The notes beneath the pieces are model-generated. The model was not told where the DNA came from. It saw only the letters and a list, made by a program, of their open reading frames with translations, and made no database searches. Below, one piece after another: positions 11,503 to 23,510 of a stretch of 64,000 bases of DNA (its first letter is position 1; each line of letters starts with the position of its first letter). The translations under genes were made by a program, and so were the position numbers. The DNA is from Balanoglossus misakiensis (lineage: Eukaryota; Hemichordata), in the NCBI GenBank assembly GCA_040954595.2, contig CM082597.2, positions 4,402,001-4,466,000 of the forward strand. Reading direction: 5' to 3'.

Positions 11503-14500
11503 ATGAGCTGCGTAATGTTGGTATACTATAGAGAGGACAAGTAAATTAAATGAGTTTGAGACAAGAAACCATGAATACTTGAGAAATTGCCATAAGTTAC
11601 AGACAGTGGCCCTTTAAAGAAGCGTTTTATAGATTGTACTCACAAGTCAGGCTCTTGAAAAGCCTTGACTTGATAGCTTTCATTTCACACAGGAGTTTGC
11701 CTCGCTTCAAAATTACAGGATATGCATGTATACGTTCTTTGAATTCAATATTTCCATTTCCGGTCTTGTAAATTTGACAATTTGAGTGATTAACTATTTA
11801 TGTTATTTTCTCCTTTTCATATTTGCAAAAATATGTGAATATCTACTCTGTTCGTCCGTCAAATGTGATCCAAAACTAAATGCAGTAAGATCATACAGGA
11901 ACATCGGGGGAAAATGGCAAGCGTAGGCAAGGTGACTGAATTAGTTTGAGAATGTCATTTCTTGTGCGTCCTCCACAAATCCTTCAGGTTAAAGGGCGAC
12001 GATCGTCTTATGCGCATGTGCCAAACCAGGGATGGTATACATGTACAGTAAATGCCATAAGGCAGTGTTCTCTCCCAACAATAGACAAGATGGCAGCGAC
12101 CATATTCTCTGTCGGAGAACGGGGAAAGACAGCAAATTGGGTGAAAAGAAGAGACAAAACTAAATTCTACTTACGGTGCGCATGAGATACGGAAGGAAGC
12201 GAAGGCAGTCCGCTATTTAAAAAAGTCGAATGCAAAATTTCCAGAACGTTTGGATTGGACGTAATGATTTTACACACGAATGTATGCACATGCGCATGAG
12301 ACGATCGTCGACCTATGATCTAAATGGACACAAGTACATGTACGTGCGTGTAGTTTTTTTGCTACTGCAAATACATTCAATCCGACTTATTGCTTGCTCT
12401 ACAATGTATTTGCACTGGCAAAGATTGGTGTACACGTATATGAAAACGGTTTAATAGTTATTCGTGTAAAATATGTAATAGAAAAACCTATTCGCATTTT
12501 TGGTAATCTGTTATAAGAGAACTGTCTGTTTCCATCGCAACGAGGTTTTTGTGACAGTTGCATAACTTAAAGCACGTTAGGAGGAGATAAGTAATACAAC
12601 TAGAGTTGAATCATTCACTCAATCTGTGGGGCACACAATCTACTTTCATTTGTGATACACCATCTGCTGTCAATCATACAATGCTTATTCGGGTTCTAAT
12701 TTATCAGTAATATTACTCTGGCACGATCATATAGAGCGATCTCAAAGAGTAAAAGACCCTTCATAACCTTCCAACGTACTTATCCTTCAGGTGTCAGTTC
12801 TCATCATCAACGAGAACTGGGGTTTGGGTTATAGTGACGGGATTCCCTCCGTCAATCGCTTAATTGCCAACATTCTTGGTCATATTGAAGTGGACCAGGT
12901 TTACTCGACGGTTCTGGAGTACAACGGGAAAGAGGAGGAGGAGGCGAGGAACGCACGCGTCAGCGTTCAGTCTCCACAACCGAAAGAGAGGAGATTCCGC
13001 GACCACATTTACCAGGAACCGAATCCAGACTGGCTTTACCTGCACGACACCTTTTACCCGCAACTGAAAGAATTACAAGGTGACATCAAGTTCGTGTTCG
13101 GGTACTCCTTGACCACGGCAGAGGCAGCTGTGAAGATCAAACAAGATCTGTTCAGTGACGCAGCGCTATATTTAATCAACGTTTGGAATCCCGGTTCAAT
13201 GAAAGCTGAAATTATCGGTTGGGATGACGAGGAGCTGGATCAGCGCAAGAAGGAAACAGCCAAATGGCTCCGAAACTCGCACGTGGTGTCGGTCGGAGAG
13301 AATGTCTATCAGCACTATTCGGCTAAACAACCCGGCTACGCCGAGGAAAGGCACTTTCTGCTTCAGCCTACCCAAGTCCCCGGGCAGGGTGTAACCAGAA
13401 AGTATGTGAGGCACAAACATGTCAATGAATTTAAACTTTTGACGGTCTTTGAAAGTCAAAACATCCAGGACTACAAGGCCATCCGCAAGGACTACAAGGC
13501 CATCCGCAAGGCCATCCGCAAGGACTACAAGGCCATCCGCAAGGCCATCCGCAAGGACTACAAGGCCATCCGCGATGTCTTTTGCGACATGGTGAGCTAC
13601 TTTAAAGGCACAAAGATTCGATGGGTGATGGTGGGAGACATCAGGGAAAAGGAGGATCACATCCGAAGAGTGCTCGACCTAGAAGACGAGTATCGCTTCG
13701 ATCTCATACTAAAACCATGTTATTCTGTCGACGATCTCGATGACTACCTGCTTGACTGCCACCTTGCACTCCCACGTCGTGATGCTCGAATCAGTGACCC
13801 GTTCGTGTGGCGTGCACTTTCGTTAGGCACGCCACTCGTGCTGCAGGTTCCATGCAACTCTGACTTCATCACCTTCATCGGGAACAAACTCGGAGACTAT
13901 AAATCGGATCTGACGACCGCAGAGGACAACCCTGAGCAACTGGGCGAGAAGGTGAAGGATAAGATGGAAAATTACGACAATGCAGTTGATACAGCAGCAG
14001 CAATACGCACGATTATCAAAGAAATCTCAACTGAATCAAACGATAAGCTTCGAGAAAAATTGATGGCACAGGTGAAACATGCTCCTAACGTCCCCTGGTC
14101 AACTCAAGGTAATTTTAAATGAGATCTGTGAGGGCATATATCTTTAATAACGTTTCATAAATGCTAGAGAGTAACATGCTAGAGTGTAGACATTTTAGCG
14201 TATTGATAGGGTCATCTGCAATTATCGAATAGTATGTAATCTCATGTTTTATCAGTTACATTGATTCTCTTTAAAAATTATATCATGTTCTATTTTTGTG
14301 ACTTTCAGAGGAAGGTTCTGAAGGATCTGATGTTAAAGATGATAAAGCTGGTGCATTTCCATCGCGTAAGTTCTGGGTGTGACGAAAGTCTCAGGCAGAC
14401 ATAAAAGTGGAATTCCAATCCTGGGCCAATTTTATAACCCCTGAATGACCTTATCGTGTTTTGACGGTATGGCACTATACATAACTCGGCATTACATGCA

Positions 14501-17145
14501 ACATTCACTCCTTTGTAACAGACACCATTCATTGTTTGGTTCTTGGATGAGTTGGTGTACAAATTCAATTGTATGGATGACTGTTCTAGAGTTTAAAACT
14601 CAAAATGGTTAACTCATACCAACACGGAATATTGTATTTGATGTTTATGACATCCCTTTAATCATATTCCCTTTTCACGTGATTTCCTCTTGTAGTTGAA
14701 AAAGGAGATGGTACAGAAATCAGTGGTGATGCCAAGTCTATGAGTCAAAGAAGCTTACCAGCTTTAGCAATAGGTATGTTACTTTGAAGCTTTCTTTCTC
14801 AACGCGACAGAAAATATCGTGAGATTATGCAACAAGATGAAAATCAAGTGCCACCTAATCCAAAATGATTGCATCACTTGCTCAACGCATATAGTTCCTC
14901 CACACACCTTCTGGAAAGAGGTGGGATTCGTGTTTGGAGGGACTATGCTCAATTTACTCCTTACTCCTATACAGCAGGATTCACGAACACTTGTGTAAAT
15001 GGTGGATCAGATTTTTGTAAACAACTTTTACACGGCCAACCAAATCTAAGACATTTTTGTGTTTCAATATGATCATCTGGTTTACATGAAGAATAAACTT
15101 TCGAACTGTATCTTATCTCATGGTTGAGAAGTATGTATTTAAAAAAAAACAATTATATCATGTTCTATTTCTGTGACTTTCAGAGCAAGGTCCTGAAGAA
15201 TCTGATGTTACAGATGACAAAGCTGGTGCATTTTCATTGGGTGAGTAAACGTTGTTGGTGTGACGAAAGTCTCAGGCGGGTGTTGTACCGAAAGTCCAAT
15301 CATGCAATGGGCAACTTTCATGACCCCTGAATGACCTTATAGCCTGGTGTCTTGTTGGTTTGACATCATACATTATTCATGATTACACCCAACATTTCAT
15401 TCTTTGTTCTCGATGGAGTTAAAGTGTACAAATTCAATTGTATAGTTGACTGTTCCACACTTTAATCTCAAAATGGTTAACTCATACCAACACGAGATAT
15501 TGTGTTTAATGTGCATGTTATACCATTTTATGATAATTCCTTTATTGTAATTTCCTCTTGTAATTGAAAAATGAATGGATATAGAAAGCAGCGTAGATGC
15601 CAAGTCCACGAGTCAAAGAAGCTCATTGGCTCTTGCAATAGGTATGTTATTTCACATAGTCTCATGCAGGCGTTAAACTGGCATTCGATTCGTGTAATAC
15701 GCAAACCTTTACTACTCAATATGGATCAATTTCGGGACAGTGGGCAAACAAGAGATGGCTCATCTACAGAATTGGGAAGAATTTACAAACACTTGTGTTT
15801 ATGGTGGCTTATACCTGGAAATCTTCACTAACAGCTTTTAAACGGCCAATCACATGCAAACCATTTTCGTATTTCAAGAGGATAGTCTGGTTTAAATGAA
15901 GAATATAATTCTCTAGCTGTATCCTATCTGGTTGAGCAGTAAATTGAATTTTCTTTAAAAACAATTACATCACATTCTATTTTTGCGACTTTCAGAGGAA
16001 GGTTCTAAAGAATCTGACGTTACAGATGATAAAACTGGTGTACTTTCTTCGGGTAAGTTTACAGGGATGACAAGTCTCAGGCGACGTAAAACTGAAATTC
16101 CAATCACGTATAATAGGCCACTTTCAAGACCCCTGACTGACCTTATATCAGGTGTTTTGTTAGTATGGCATCATACATCTTAATATTATATACAAAATTC
16201 ACCGTTGTGTAACAGACAAAATTCAATATTTTGTTCTTGGATGAGTGAGTGTGTACACATTTATTCATTTGTGGGGTTGTTCAAGAGTTTAAAGTCAAAA
16301 GTGGTAAACTTGTACCAACAGAAAATATGACATTTACCTCTTATGATATTACCTTTTATTATGACATTCCCTTTTCCTCTTGTAGTTGCTGAATGTTTGG
16401 ATAAGGAAAGCAGTGTAGACTCGAAATCTGGGAGTCAACCAAGCACACTGGCTTTTGCAATAAGTATGTTAATTTAGATACATTTCTTGTCTAAGTCCCT
16501 GTCTGTCATCAACTAATGATGTCACACAATTTGGAAATGATAGAGGAGTATTTGATAATGTGCAATGTTATCAATCTGAAATGAAGTGATTGCATTTCGA
16601 ATTTACGCTTGATTCTGCAATGTCGTGCCGAGAAACGTTTAGGATGCATCACTGCCCGCAGATCAAATTGTTGTGATTGCTTTAGCTTGTAGAATTCTAA
16701 CAAGACGCTGAAAATGAACACGCGCATCATGCAAAAGATGACTTTCGGTCGTTCAGTGAAACAACTTCAAGAATATTGAAACAGCAACTCCTAACCTTTC
16801 TCTGTTTTGTACCTTAGACGAAGGCGCCATGTCATCTGGACAGCGCAGACTTCAAGAAGAGAGGGGTCATCATGGCAGTTCAGGTATAATTAATTGTAGC
16901 GAGGACAACATTTCATGTGAGGTCTTTCATATGGTTGTGATTGCTAGTCTGTTTAAACCTGAGGCATGTTGGATGATTTTCTGAAATCTATGAGACAACA
17001 TTTCAGATAAGAGAGAGTCAATCAATCAGTTCATTTGTTAGTTAGTTAGTTAGATTGTCTGTTCCTTCATCCATGTAATGTTCTTTCTTTCTTTCTTTCT
17101 CTTTCTTTCTTTCTTTCTTTTTCTCTCTCTCTCTCTCTCTCTTTC

Positions 17146-17221
<76 letters not shown>

Positions 17222-20059
17222 TGCCCTTTATGTAATTTTGCTACAGATGATACCATTGATCTTCATATTACCTTGGGAGGTTGCATCCCAGAAGTAGGTC
17301 ACACAGCGACAGAAGTGTCAGAAAGCTTATACAATATGGACCAATCAAGCAAGGAAAACAACATGACTGTTAAAGAAATAGAGAAGCGTTACAGCCACAC
17401 AAAGGTCAGTCCTCCAGAAAAGGGCTCCATAAAGTATAGCATAAAATGTGCTACACCTGACGCCTTGGCAAAACTGTGGAAATCCTACCAGAATGGCGAA
17501 TTGCGTCACTTGGTTCAGCGGACCTTGGTGACTAAAAAGATGTTACAGAGAACACATGCGATGTCCATGACACTGAGAGTCAGCATTGACGACAGTGAAT
17601 ACAGAAAGTGTCTCCGAAAATTGAAAGGTAAGAAAATAAATAAATTTAGCATAAAATCATATTTCAGTTATAGTAGGGAATTCACATGTGGCATGAAGTG
17701 CCCACTTTTTAAAAAAATGGTCTACGGGTGCATCCGATTAAGAAAATCTATTTTGCCTACGTACATGTCTTCTGTCTACTTGACTGTACACTGACATAGC
17801 AACCATGGAAAGGAAATACAATAACTAGTTTTCGAATCATGAGATCAAATAATGTATCTAAAACAGTCTAGGAACAATGACACTTAAAGCTAAATGCTCT
17901 GACAGCAAACAACATAGCTTTGTTCGCATCATAACAGTAACTATCAATTGGGTATATCAATTCTTGCTACCTTAAATATTTTTTTTCTACCTGGCTGAGA
18001 GTGAAAATCTCATATGGCCAACACAATATCAAGGGGGCATGTTAAGGAAGTTGAAGTTCATAAGCCAAAATGATGTTGGATCATTCTGTGACAACATGTG
18101 AAACAAGTTGAATATGCTAACTAAAAGACAGACATTTTTAACCAAAGAATGTTATGAAATACAGTTAACATTCATTTCTTCAAACTCTTACTAGTGAGTT
18201 GTTGACCCTTTTACCCTCAATACAATTATTATAATGGGATTTGACCACCTAGCAAAAGTAAAACCTTCTTAAGGTGGCAAGAATTTTGTCCTGTCGTAGA
18301 CCAAATGACAATGAAAGTAAGCATCTCTGTACTGGTACAATACAGTGGTGGGTCTAATGCAGACTGGCTTGATATAAGTTCTGCAGGATATACGGTACAT
18401 CCGTCAACATTATACCACTTGCATGTAAAAGTACCTTACTCATCAGATATTTCCACTGTTGAAACATCAAGTTGAGATTGACCCACCATCCTTGTAGTTA
18501 CATTAGCCCCAATATAATGATACTTGTTCAGATTATATACTTTTCAATGGAAAGTAGAACTTAAGGTATTATTTCTGACAGGTATGCCGAAGACTGATCT
18601 AACTGATTCAAGTGGTACAAGCACTGGTGACAGAGAAGAGATAACAGGAGAACTTTCTGCTGAGCGGGAAGGCAAGAAAGAAAGAATTAGGGACGTCACA
18701 AGTGAAGTAGAAGTTCTTACCAAAGAGAAGAAAGATCTGTCCGAAAAATTGCGAGTACTGGAAGGCGAGAAAGAAAGTTACGGGGAGCAAATTTCGATCA
18801 TCGAGACGAAAACAGAAACCATTAGCAAAGAGAAGGAATTGCTGTTAAGTAAGATTACTGACTTATCCGAGCAAGTGCGCACAATGAAGCCAAAGGTGGA
18901 CTATATACACGGTAAGTCGGTTACAAATATAGGAAAAACCTATCTGCCATATATCATAAATAAGACTAATTGTTATATATTAAAATCGTTGTACATGTTG
19001 AAATGCAATTAATGAATTTAGCAATCAAACAAGCACTCGACAGATCAGTAGGTCAATATTAAAGCAGCACATCTCAGAAAACTGTGTAATAATACTGATA
19101 AAAACAATTCATCTTTTAGCTGTTTCAGTCTTCAAGCCATGTGTAGTAAGCGAAAATTGAATTGAAATCGTTGACATAACATAAACGTAGTGTACAAAAC
19201 CTATTTATGTTGAATTCAGTATTTATTTTTTGTTTTTGCTCAAGACACCTTTGAAATGACTATTCTTGGCGGCCCAGGCAAGCATCCGGGACAGTTCAAT
19301 CACCCAAGCGGGATAGCGGTCAATCAAGATGGAAACTTGGTCATTGCTGATAAATCAAATCGCAGGGTCCAGGTTATAGGTTGGAACAACGTATTCAAAC
19401 ATGAATATGCACCCCAACCTAAGGACAAAGAGGTTTTCAGACCTAGGGATGTGGCCGTTTCTGTAAGAGGCACTTATTTTGTAACCGATCATGGGAAATG
19501 GCAAATCGTGGTCTGCAATGAAAAGAATGAGGTTGAGAATTCGTTTGGCGAGGACATAGACCCCTATGGCATAACTCTGACAAAGGATGACCATGTTCTT
19601 GTCAATGACCGTCACAAAGACAACATAAGAAAGTACACAAAAAAGGGAGAACTTGTTGCTATGTTTGGATCTAAAGGAAGTGGCCCACGCGAGTTCAATT
19701 TCCCATGGTCGGTTGTTGAAAACAGTAAGAAACAAATTCTTGTGTCTGATCAAAATAACCACAGAGTCCAAGTGCTTGAACCAGATGGAGCATTTGTGCT
19801 TTCCATGGGTTCGGAAGGCCATGGGGAAGGTGAATTGTACAACCCATATGGGATCGATGTCGATGATAGCGACAATGTTTACGTGTGCGACAATGGCAAC
19901 AGTAGAATTGTCAAATTTTCCCCGGAAGGTAAATTCGTCAGATACATCGGTGAAGGGAAGGTCAGTCCCAGGTATATTGTAGTTAATAAAGACAAAGGTC
20001 CTCTAAGAGTAGCGGTCACTGACTGGCAGGATAACTGCATCAAAGTGTTCATGGTGTGA
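11503..20059 (+). CDS. GT-B-like / TRADD-N-like / coiled-coil / NHL multidomain protein
   Basis: Proposed exons: 11503-11520, 12791-14108, 14309-14365, 14696-14773, 15184-15240, 15585-15641, 15996-16052, 16386-16463, 16818-16883, 17247-17627, 18582-18911, 19245-20059; about 1,103 aa with unbroken frame. Residues about 7-445 start VSVLIINENWG and resemble a glycosyltransferase-B fold (alternating strands, WVMVGD, late ALSLGTPLVLQVP); the classic catalytic acidic pair is not obvious. Residues 446-595 are a Ser/Asp/Glu linker made of repeated exons. Residues 596-722 resemble TRADD-N adaptor domains (SIKYSIKCATPDALAKLW, LRVSIDDSEYRKCLRKL). Residues 723-832 are a Glu/Lys coiled coil. Residues 833-1103 are six NHL repeats (GQFNHPSGIAV, NPYGIDVDDSDNVYVCDNGN). 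TRADD-N domains are known from animal and bacterial death/immunity proteins; coiled coil plus NHL recalls TRIM-NHL proteins. Role inferred: cytosolic signalling scaffold in defence. The first exon is the least certain part: exon 2 begins right after an acceptor, so its start must lie upstream, and 11503 keeps frame and sits behind a TATA box. Confidence 0.78.
13469..13573 (+). repeat. Coding minisatellite, (D)YKAIRK repeats
   Basis: A 105-base in-frame repeat within the GT-B-like exon encodes 35 residues: DYKAIRK, then two DYKAIRKAIRK units, then DYKAIR. It is built from a 12-base KAIR module and a 9-base extension encoding DYK. It interrupts the domain between the two halves of the putative Rossmann-like fold, where a linker or surface helix would tolerate length change. 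Highly basic. Copy number is likely polymorphic. Confidence 0.92.
14279..16463 (+). repeat. Triplicated two-exon cassette with introns
   Basis: Three tandem units start at about 14279, 15152 and 15964 (spacing about 873 and 812 bases). Each holds a 57-base exon encoding an acidic peptide of the type EEGSKESDVTDDKTG and a second exon of the type KSMSQRSLPALAI. Intron sequence is duplicated too (for example GTGTGACGAAAGTCTCAGGC in the first two units), so whole genomic segments were copied. All exons start in phase 1 and end in phase 1, so cassette number can change without shifting frame. Confidence 0.9.
17080..17222. repeat. (CTTT)n/(CT)n microsatellite before the TRADD-N exon
   Basis: Uninterrupted tetranucleotide CTTT with an internal CT run, ending 24 bases before the TRADD-N-like exon at 17247. 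On the + strand it is all pyrimidine, so it extends the polypyrimidine tract of that acceptor. Confidence 0.95.
17958..18293. mobile_element. Dispersed inverted-repeat element, copy 1
   Basis: The ends are inverted (AATTCTTGCTACCTTAA on the left, TTAAGGTGGCAAGAATT on the right, one mismatch). The interior aligns with 39086-39435, sharing for example GTGAGTTGTTGAC and a block starting GTTCATAAGC. No coding capacity. It lies in the intron between the TRADD-N and coiled-coil exons. Confidence 0.75.
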
Positions 20060-20776
20060 GACAACGGCGCTTAACGACATGAGTGACGATTTGCATTTGT
20101 AGCATTTCATGGGGTTTATATCCAGACTGTACAGTTCAAAATTGTAGACAGATATTTTAAACAATGTGTGATTATTGAACTCTTGTAAGAAGTGACCGTC
20201 CAATACTGCATGAATTTGTTCGTCATGATATATTTGATAATGCTTAAGTGGGTATGTGTCCACACGTGTAAATACCGGTATATCCACTAGACTACACGGG
20301 AAGCGATGTACACAGTTTGATAGTTATTTTGGAAATGCTTGTGAGTTTTGCTGATGGATTTACCAGGTGCGCTATGAACGTAATGCATTGCCTGTCATGT
20401 AAATAATAACTGTTAGGCCATTTTGGCCCATGCTTGTAAACATTGTGTTCTCTTGTATGGGAAATGCTGCATAGACTCAGTGCAGAAGTATTCTTGGATT
20501 TTGTTGAAAAGTCTATTCTGTGTTACCACTCTTGTATATGTTTTTTGTGCAAGACTTCTCATTGAGTACTGGTCTAACTTTCATTTATACTGTCATGTAA
20601 ACGTCTTCTGACTGTTAAGAGTGTTTCAGTTGCTGTAAAATTTTGACTGTTATGGAGGAGACATGAGATTTATGACCCCTGAGAATGTAAATATTTCGAA
20701 TTTGAAGATTGTTGAACTGCAGGCAAAAGAAGTGACAAAAGTGCCAACCTGGCAGTGAAATAAGAAAGTAATGTGA

Positions 20777-20782
20777 AATAAA
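20777..20782 (+). terminator. Polyadenylation signal of the GT-B/TRADD-N/NHL gene
   Basis: AATAAA about 720 bases after the stop codon at 20059; no nearer canonical signal was found on the + strand. Confidence 0.45.
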
Positions 20783-21590
20783 AGGACATGCACATGCATG
20801 TGAATATGAAAGTATGGTATCATGTCATATATAAAGTATATCAACATACATGTAATAACATTTGTGAGCAGAGTGAAAACAACAGAATGTTAATTGCAAA
20901 CACATATGATAATACTGATGCTGATGAACTAACTCTTCTCAGAGCAATCTTCTTCTTGCTTCTGTGTAATTCACATTCTTTTAAGGTCATTCACCTGAGT
21001 TGATTATTACAAAAGTTTCATGTGGAAAAGTACTCGTGTGAGGGCGCTTGTGCATACATGTAGTTGCTGATATTGTCATGACTTAGGATCAAACGCTAAA
21101 AGTCCAATGATTTTGTCCACTGAGATTCTGTTACCATCTCCTTGTTAGACTCTGAAACCAGTTTGGTCAAAAGCGCGGTGTAATTCCCCAAAACGATCCA
21201 TAGGCGTAGCAACGGGCAAAAAGGTATGGGTTCCCCATCTTCAGACTAAGTAAGGTTATCAATTGTGTGTATTCTTCGGAAGTTGTTCTCAATAGGATCC
21301 TTCGTGCGTTCAGTACAGTAAGGATATCAAACTCGGTTCTGTATTTTCTCTCACTCCACATGCAAAGATTCGCCAATATGCAAATATACTTCAACTAAAA
21401 TTTTACTATTCTGTGACTTACTGAGCAATCGTTACTTTATGACATCACTATTTGCAGCACCTATTAAAATGTTTTACAGAAATTGTTGATATATTAGTGT
21501 CATGTTTGCTCATATAAAAGATAAACGTCACCAGCTGCGGCCCACGCCATTACTGCGTATAATGTCAGATGGCAGTGCGTTGCTCCATCA
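20783..21590. other. Intergenic region, nothing recognised
   Basis: No exon-like open frame with splice sites or known motifs is apparent between the NHL gene and sulfatase A. Confidence 0.5.
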
Positions 21591-21598
21591 TATATAAG
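21591..21598 (+). promoter_or_regulatory. TATA box of sulfatase A
   Basis: TATATAAG, 77 bases before the start codon at 21668. The same octamer precedes sulfatase C, supporting a shared ancestral promoter. Confidence 0.6.
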
Positions 21599-21667
21599 TC
21601 ATAACGCACACACATTTGATGGTCGTGCAGGAGGCACTGTTCAGATGGTATATTATCTCCCTACGCT

Positions 21668-23479
21668 ATGCGCACAGTCACCCGTTTCGCACTATGTGGT
21701 CTCATTGCCTTCGGCTATCTCTTCTGGACCTTGCTGCAAAAACTCGTCATAAATCACCCGAAGAAGCCAAATATCATCTTTATCCTTGCAGATGATCTGG
21801 GTAAGGGTATAATATTGATGTCTAGTCTTTGATTTTGTGCGAAATATGATTTCAATATCACTACCTTGTTATCGTTCATAAACTTGAGGAAGTATTCCAT
21901 ACGTTTAATGTTAGCTGAATGTCAACTATAGCACTGAAGTACAAAATAGTGAAAATAACACGTTGTTTCTTTGAATATGCATGCAATGTGATACATAACT
22001 GAATTGTGAGACTTTATTAAAGCAATTTCAAACTGACATCAGAAATAATGAATTTTTTTAAACGTCTAGAGAAGGTCAAGGAAGATTTGTCATTGTCTTT
22101 TCAAAACTTACGTTAACCGTAGTGGTGTGATATTGTCATCTCCTGAGTTGACCAAGAAATTGAATCATGTGTATCCTGATTGAGTTTATAAGTGAAATAA
22201 GAATGGTGACGACAATGCCTGTATGGGCAAATCGTTAATTCAAAGTCATAACTGCCACATCGTATGTGTATCGATAGTACACCCGTCATTCATGGTTTTA
22301 TTTCAGTTTAATTTTCAAAATAATTCACGACGTGCATCATGAGTTGAATGGATAGTCATACAAGCTCTAGTATCACATCTCCTATAGACACAACGTGTAA
22401 AATCCTCCATTATTTCTCAGTAGCACAGGAAATAACCCTTAGGAATAAAAATAACTGAGGTAAATTTGACTCGTGAGTTGAAAAATAGGCAAATAATATC
22501 AAACAGCAAGTTGACATTGTTGACTATCATGTATTTGCATAATGGCCATCAGTTACACCTGCCATGGTTTTGTTGTCATCACACTAATGCCACATGTCAG
22601 TTATATCTGGCGCGGTGTTTGCAGAATCCAGACTGAATAAATACCGCATCTCAATGCTTAAACCTTTGCAGTCATGGAAACACATGAAACTGGAATCTCA
22701 CAGAGGCTGCGAAAAATTCACTTTTGTCATTATTGACACATTAATTATGTTTTATACATTTGTTCTTTTGATAGGATGGGGTGACATTGGTTACAATAAT
22801 CCTTTCGTAATCAGTCCTAACATCGATTCTCTTGCCAGAGAGGGCATTATCTTAAACCAATCGTATGTTTCACAATCGTGTGGTCCGTAAGTATTAATTG
22901 TCGTCTGTAGATCTCTTTTTAGGTAGTACTATGTAACCACACAAAGAAAGGATGTTATGAATATTAGAAACAAGATTACTTTCATTACAGATCAAGAGCA
23001 GCTTTGATGACTGGTTACTATTCCTATCGTCTTGGATTCCAGGTACGTAAAAATCTATGATCTAGTTCTTTTGGTAGCAAATGATGTTATCAGAGAGAGA
23101 GGGAGAGATTTCCATCTGATATTATATTATGCTATACTGATGGAAGCATAATGGAATTAAACACAAAAATAGAATCTGAAAACACAGATAGTGAACACTT
23201 TTCAGCCATATAACTTTGGAAACTATCATTTTATTCTTGCAAGAGTTTTACCCACTGTCACCATATCATTCTCAGGCAGGTGGTCTATGGAATAGAATGC
23301 CATTTGGAGTGCCATTAAAGAATACACTACTTCCGAGGAAACTACGCCAACTCGGCTATTCTACCTATATGGTGGGAAAGTAAGTATTGTGCAATGAACA
23401 AAACAAATGAAAGAATGAACTAAGAAATGAATGATTGAATGAGAGGTTGAGTGTATGTATGTATGTATGTATGTATGTA

Positions 23480-23510
<31 letters not shown>

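Noticed and set aside
12791-12793. GTG as the start codon of the large exon
   Set aside because: It directly follows an acceptor TTCAG; animal genes rarely start at GTG, and an upstream ATG exon joins in frame.
13196-13660. Minus-strand frame opposite the KAIR repeat
   Set aside because: Mirror of a coding repeat without own motifs; the plus strand has splice sites and domain logic.
14279-16463. Possible CRISPR-like or satellite array
   Set aside because: Unit size over 800 bases with conserved splice sites and coding exons; this is exon duplication in a eukaryotic gene.
17050-17256. Lys/Glu or Phe/Leu-rich peptides across the CTTT repeat
   Set aside because: Artefacts of a microsatellite.
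19355-19822. 155-codon minus-strand frame opposite the NHL exon
   Set aside because: Shadow of a well-supported NHL coding exon.
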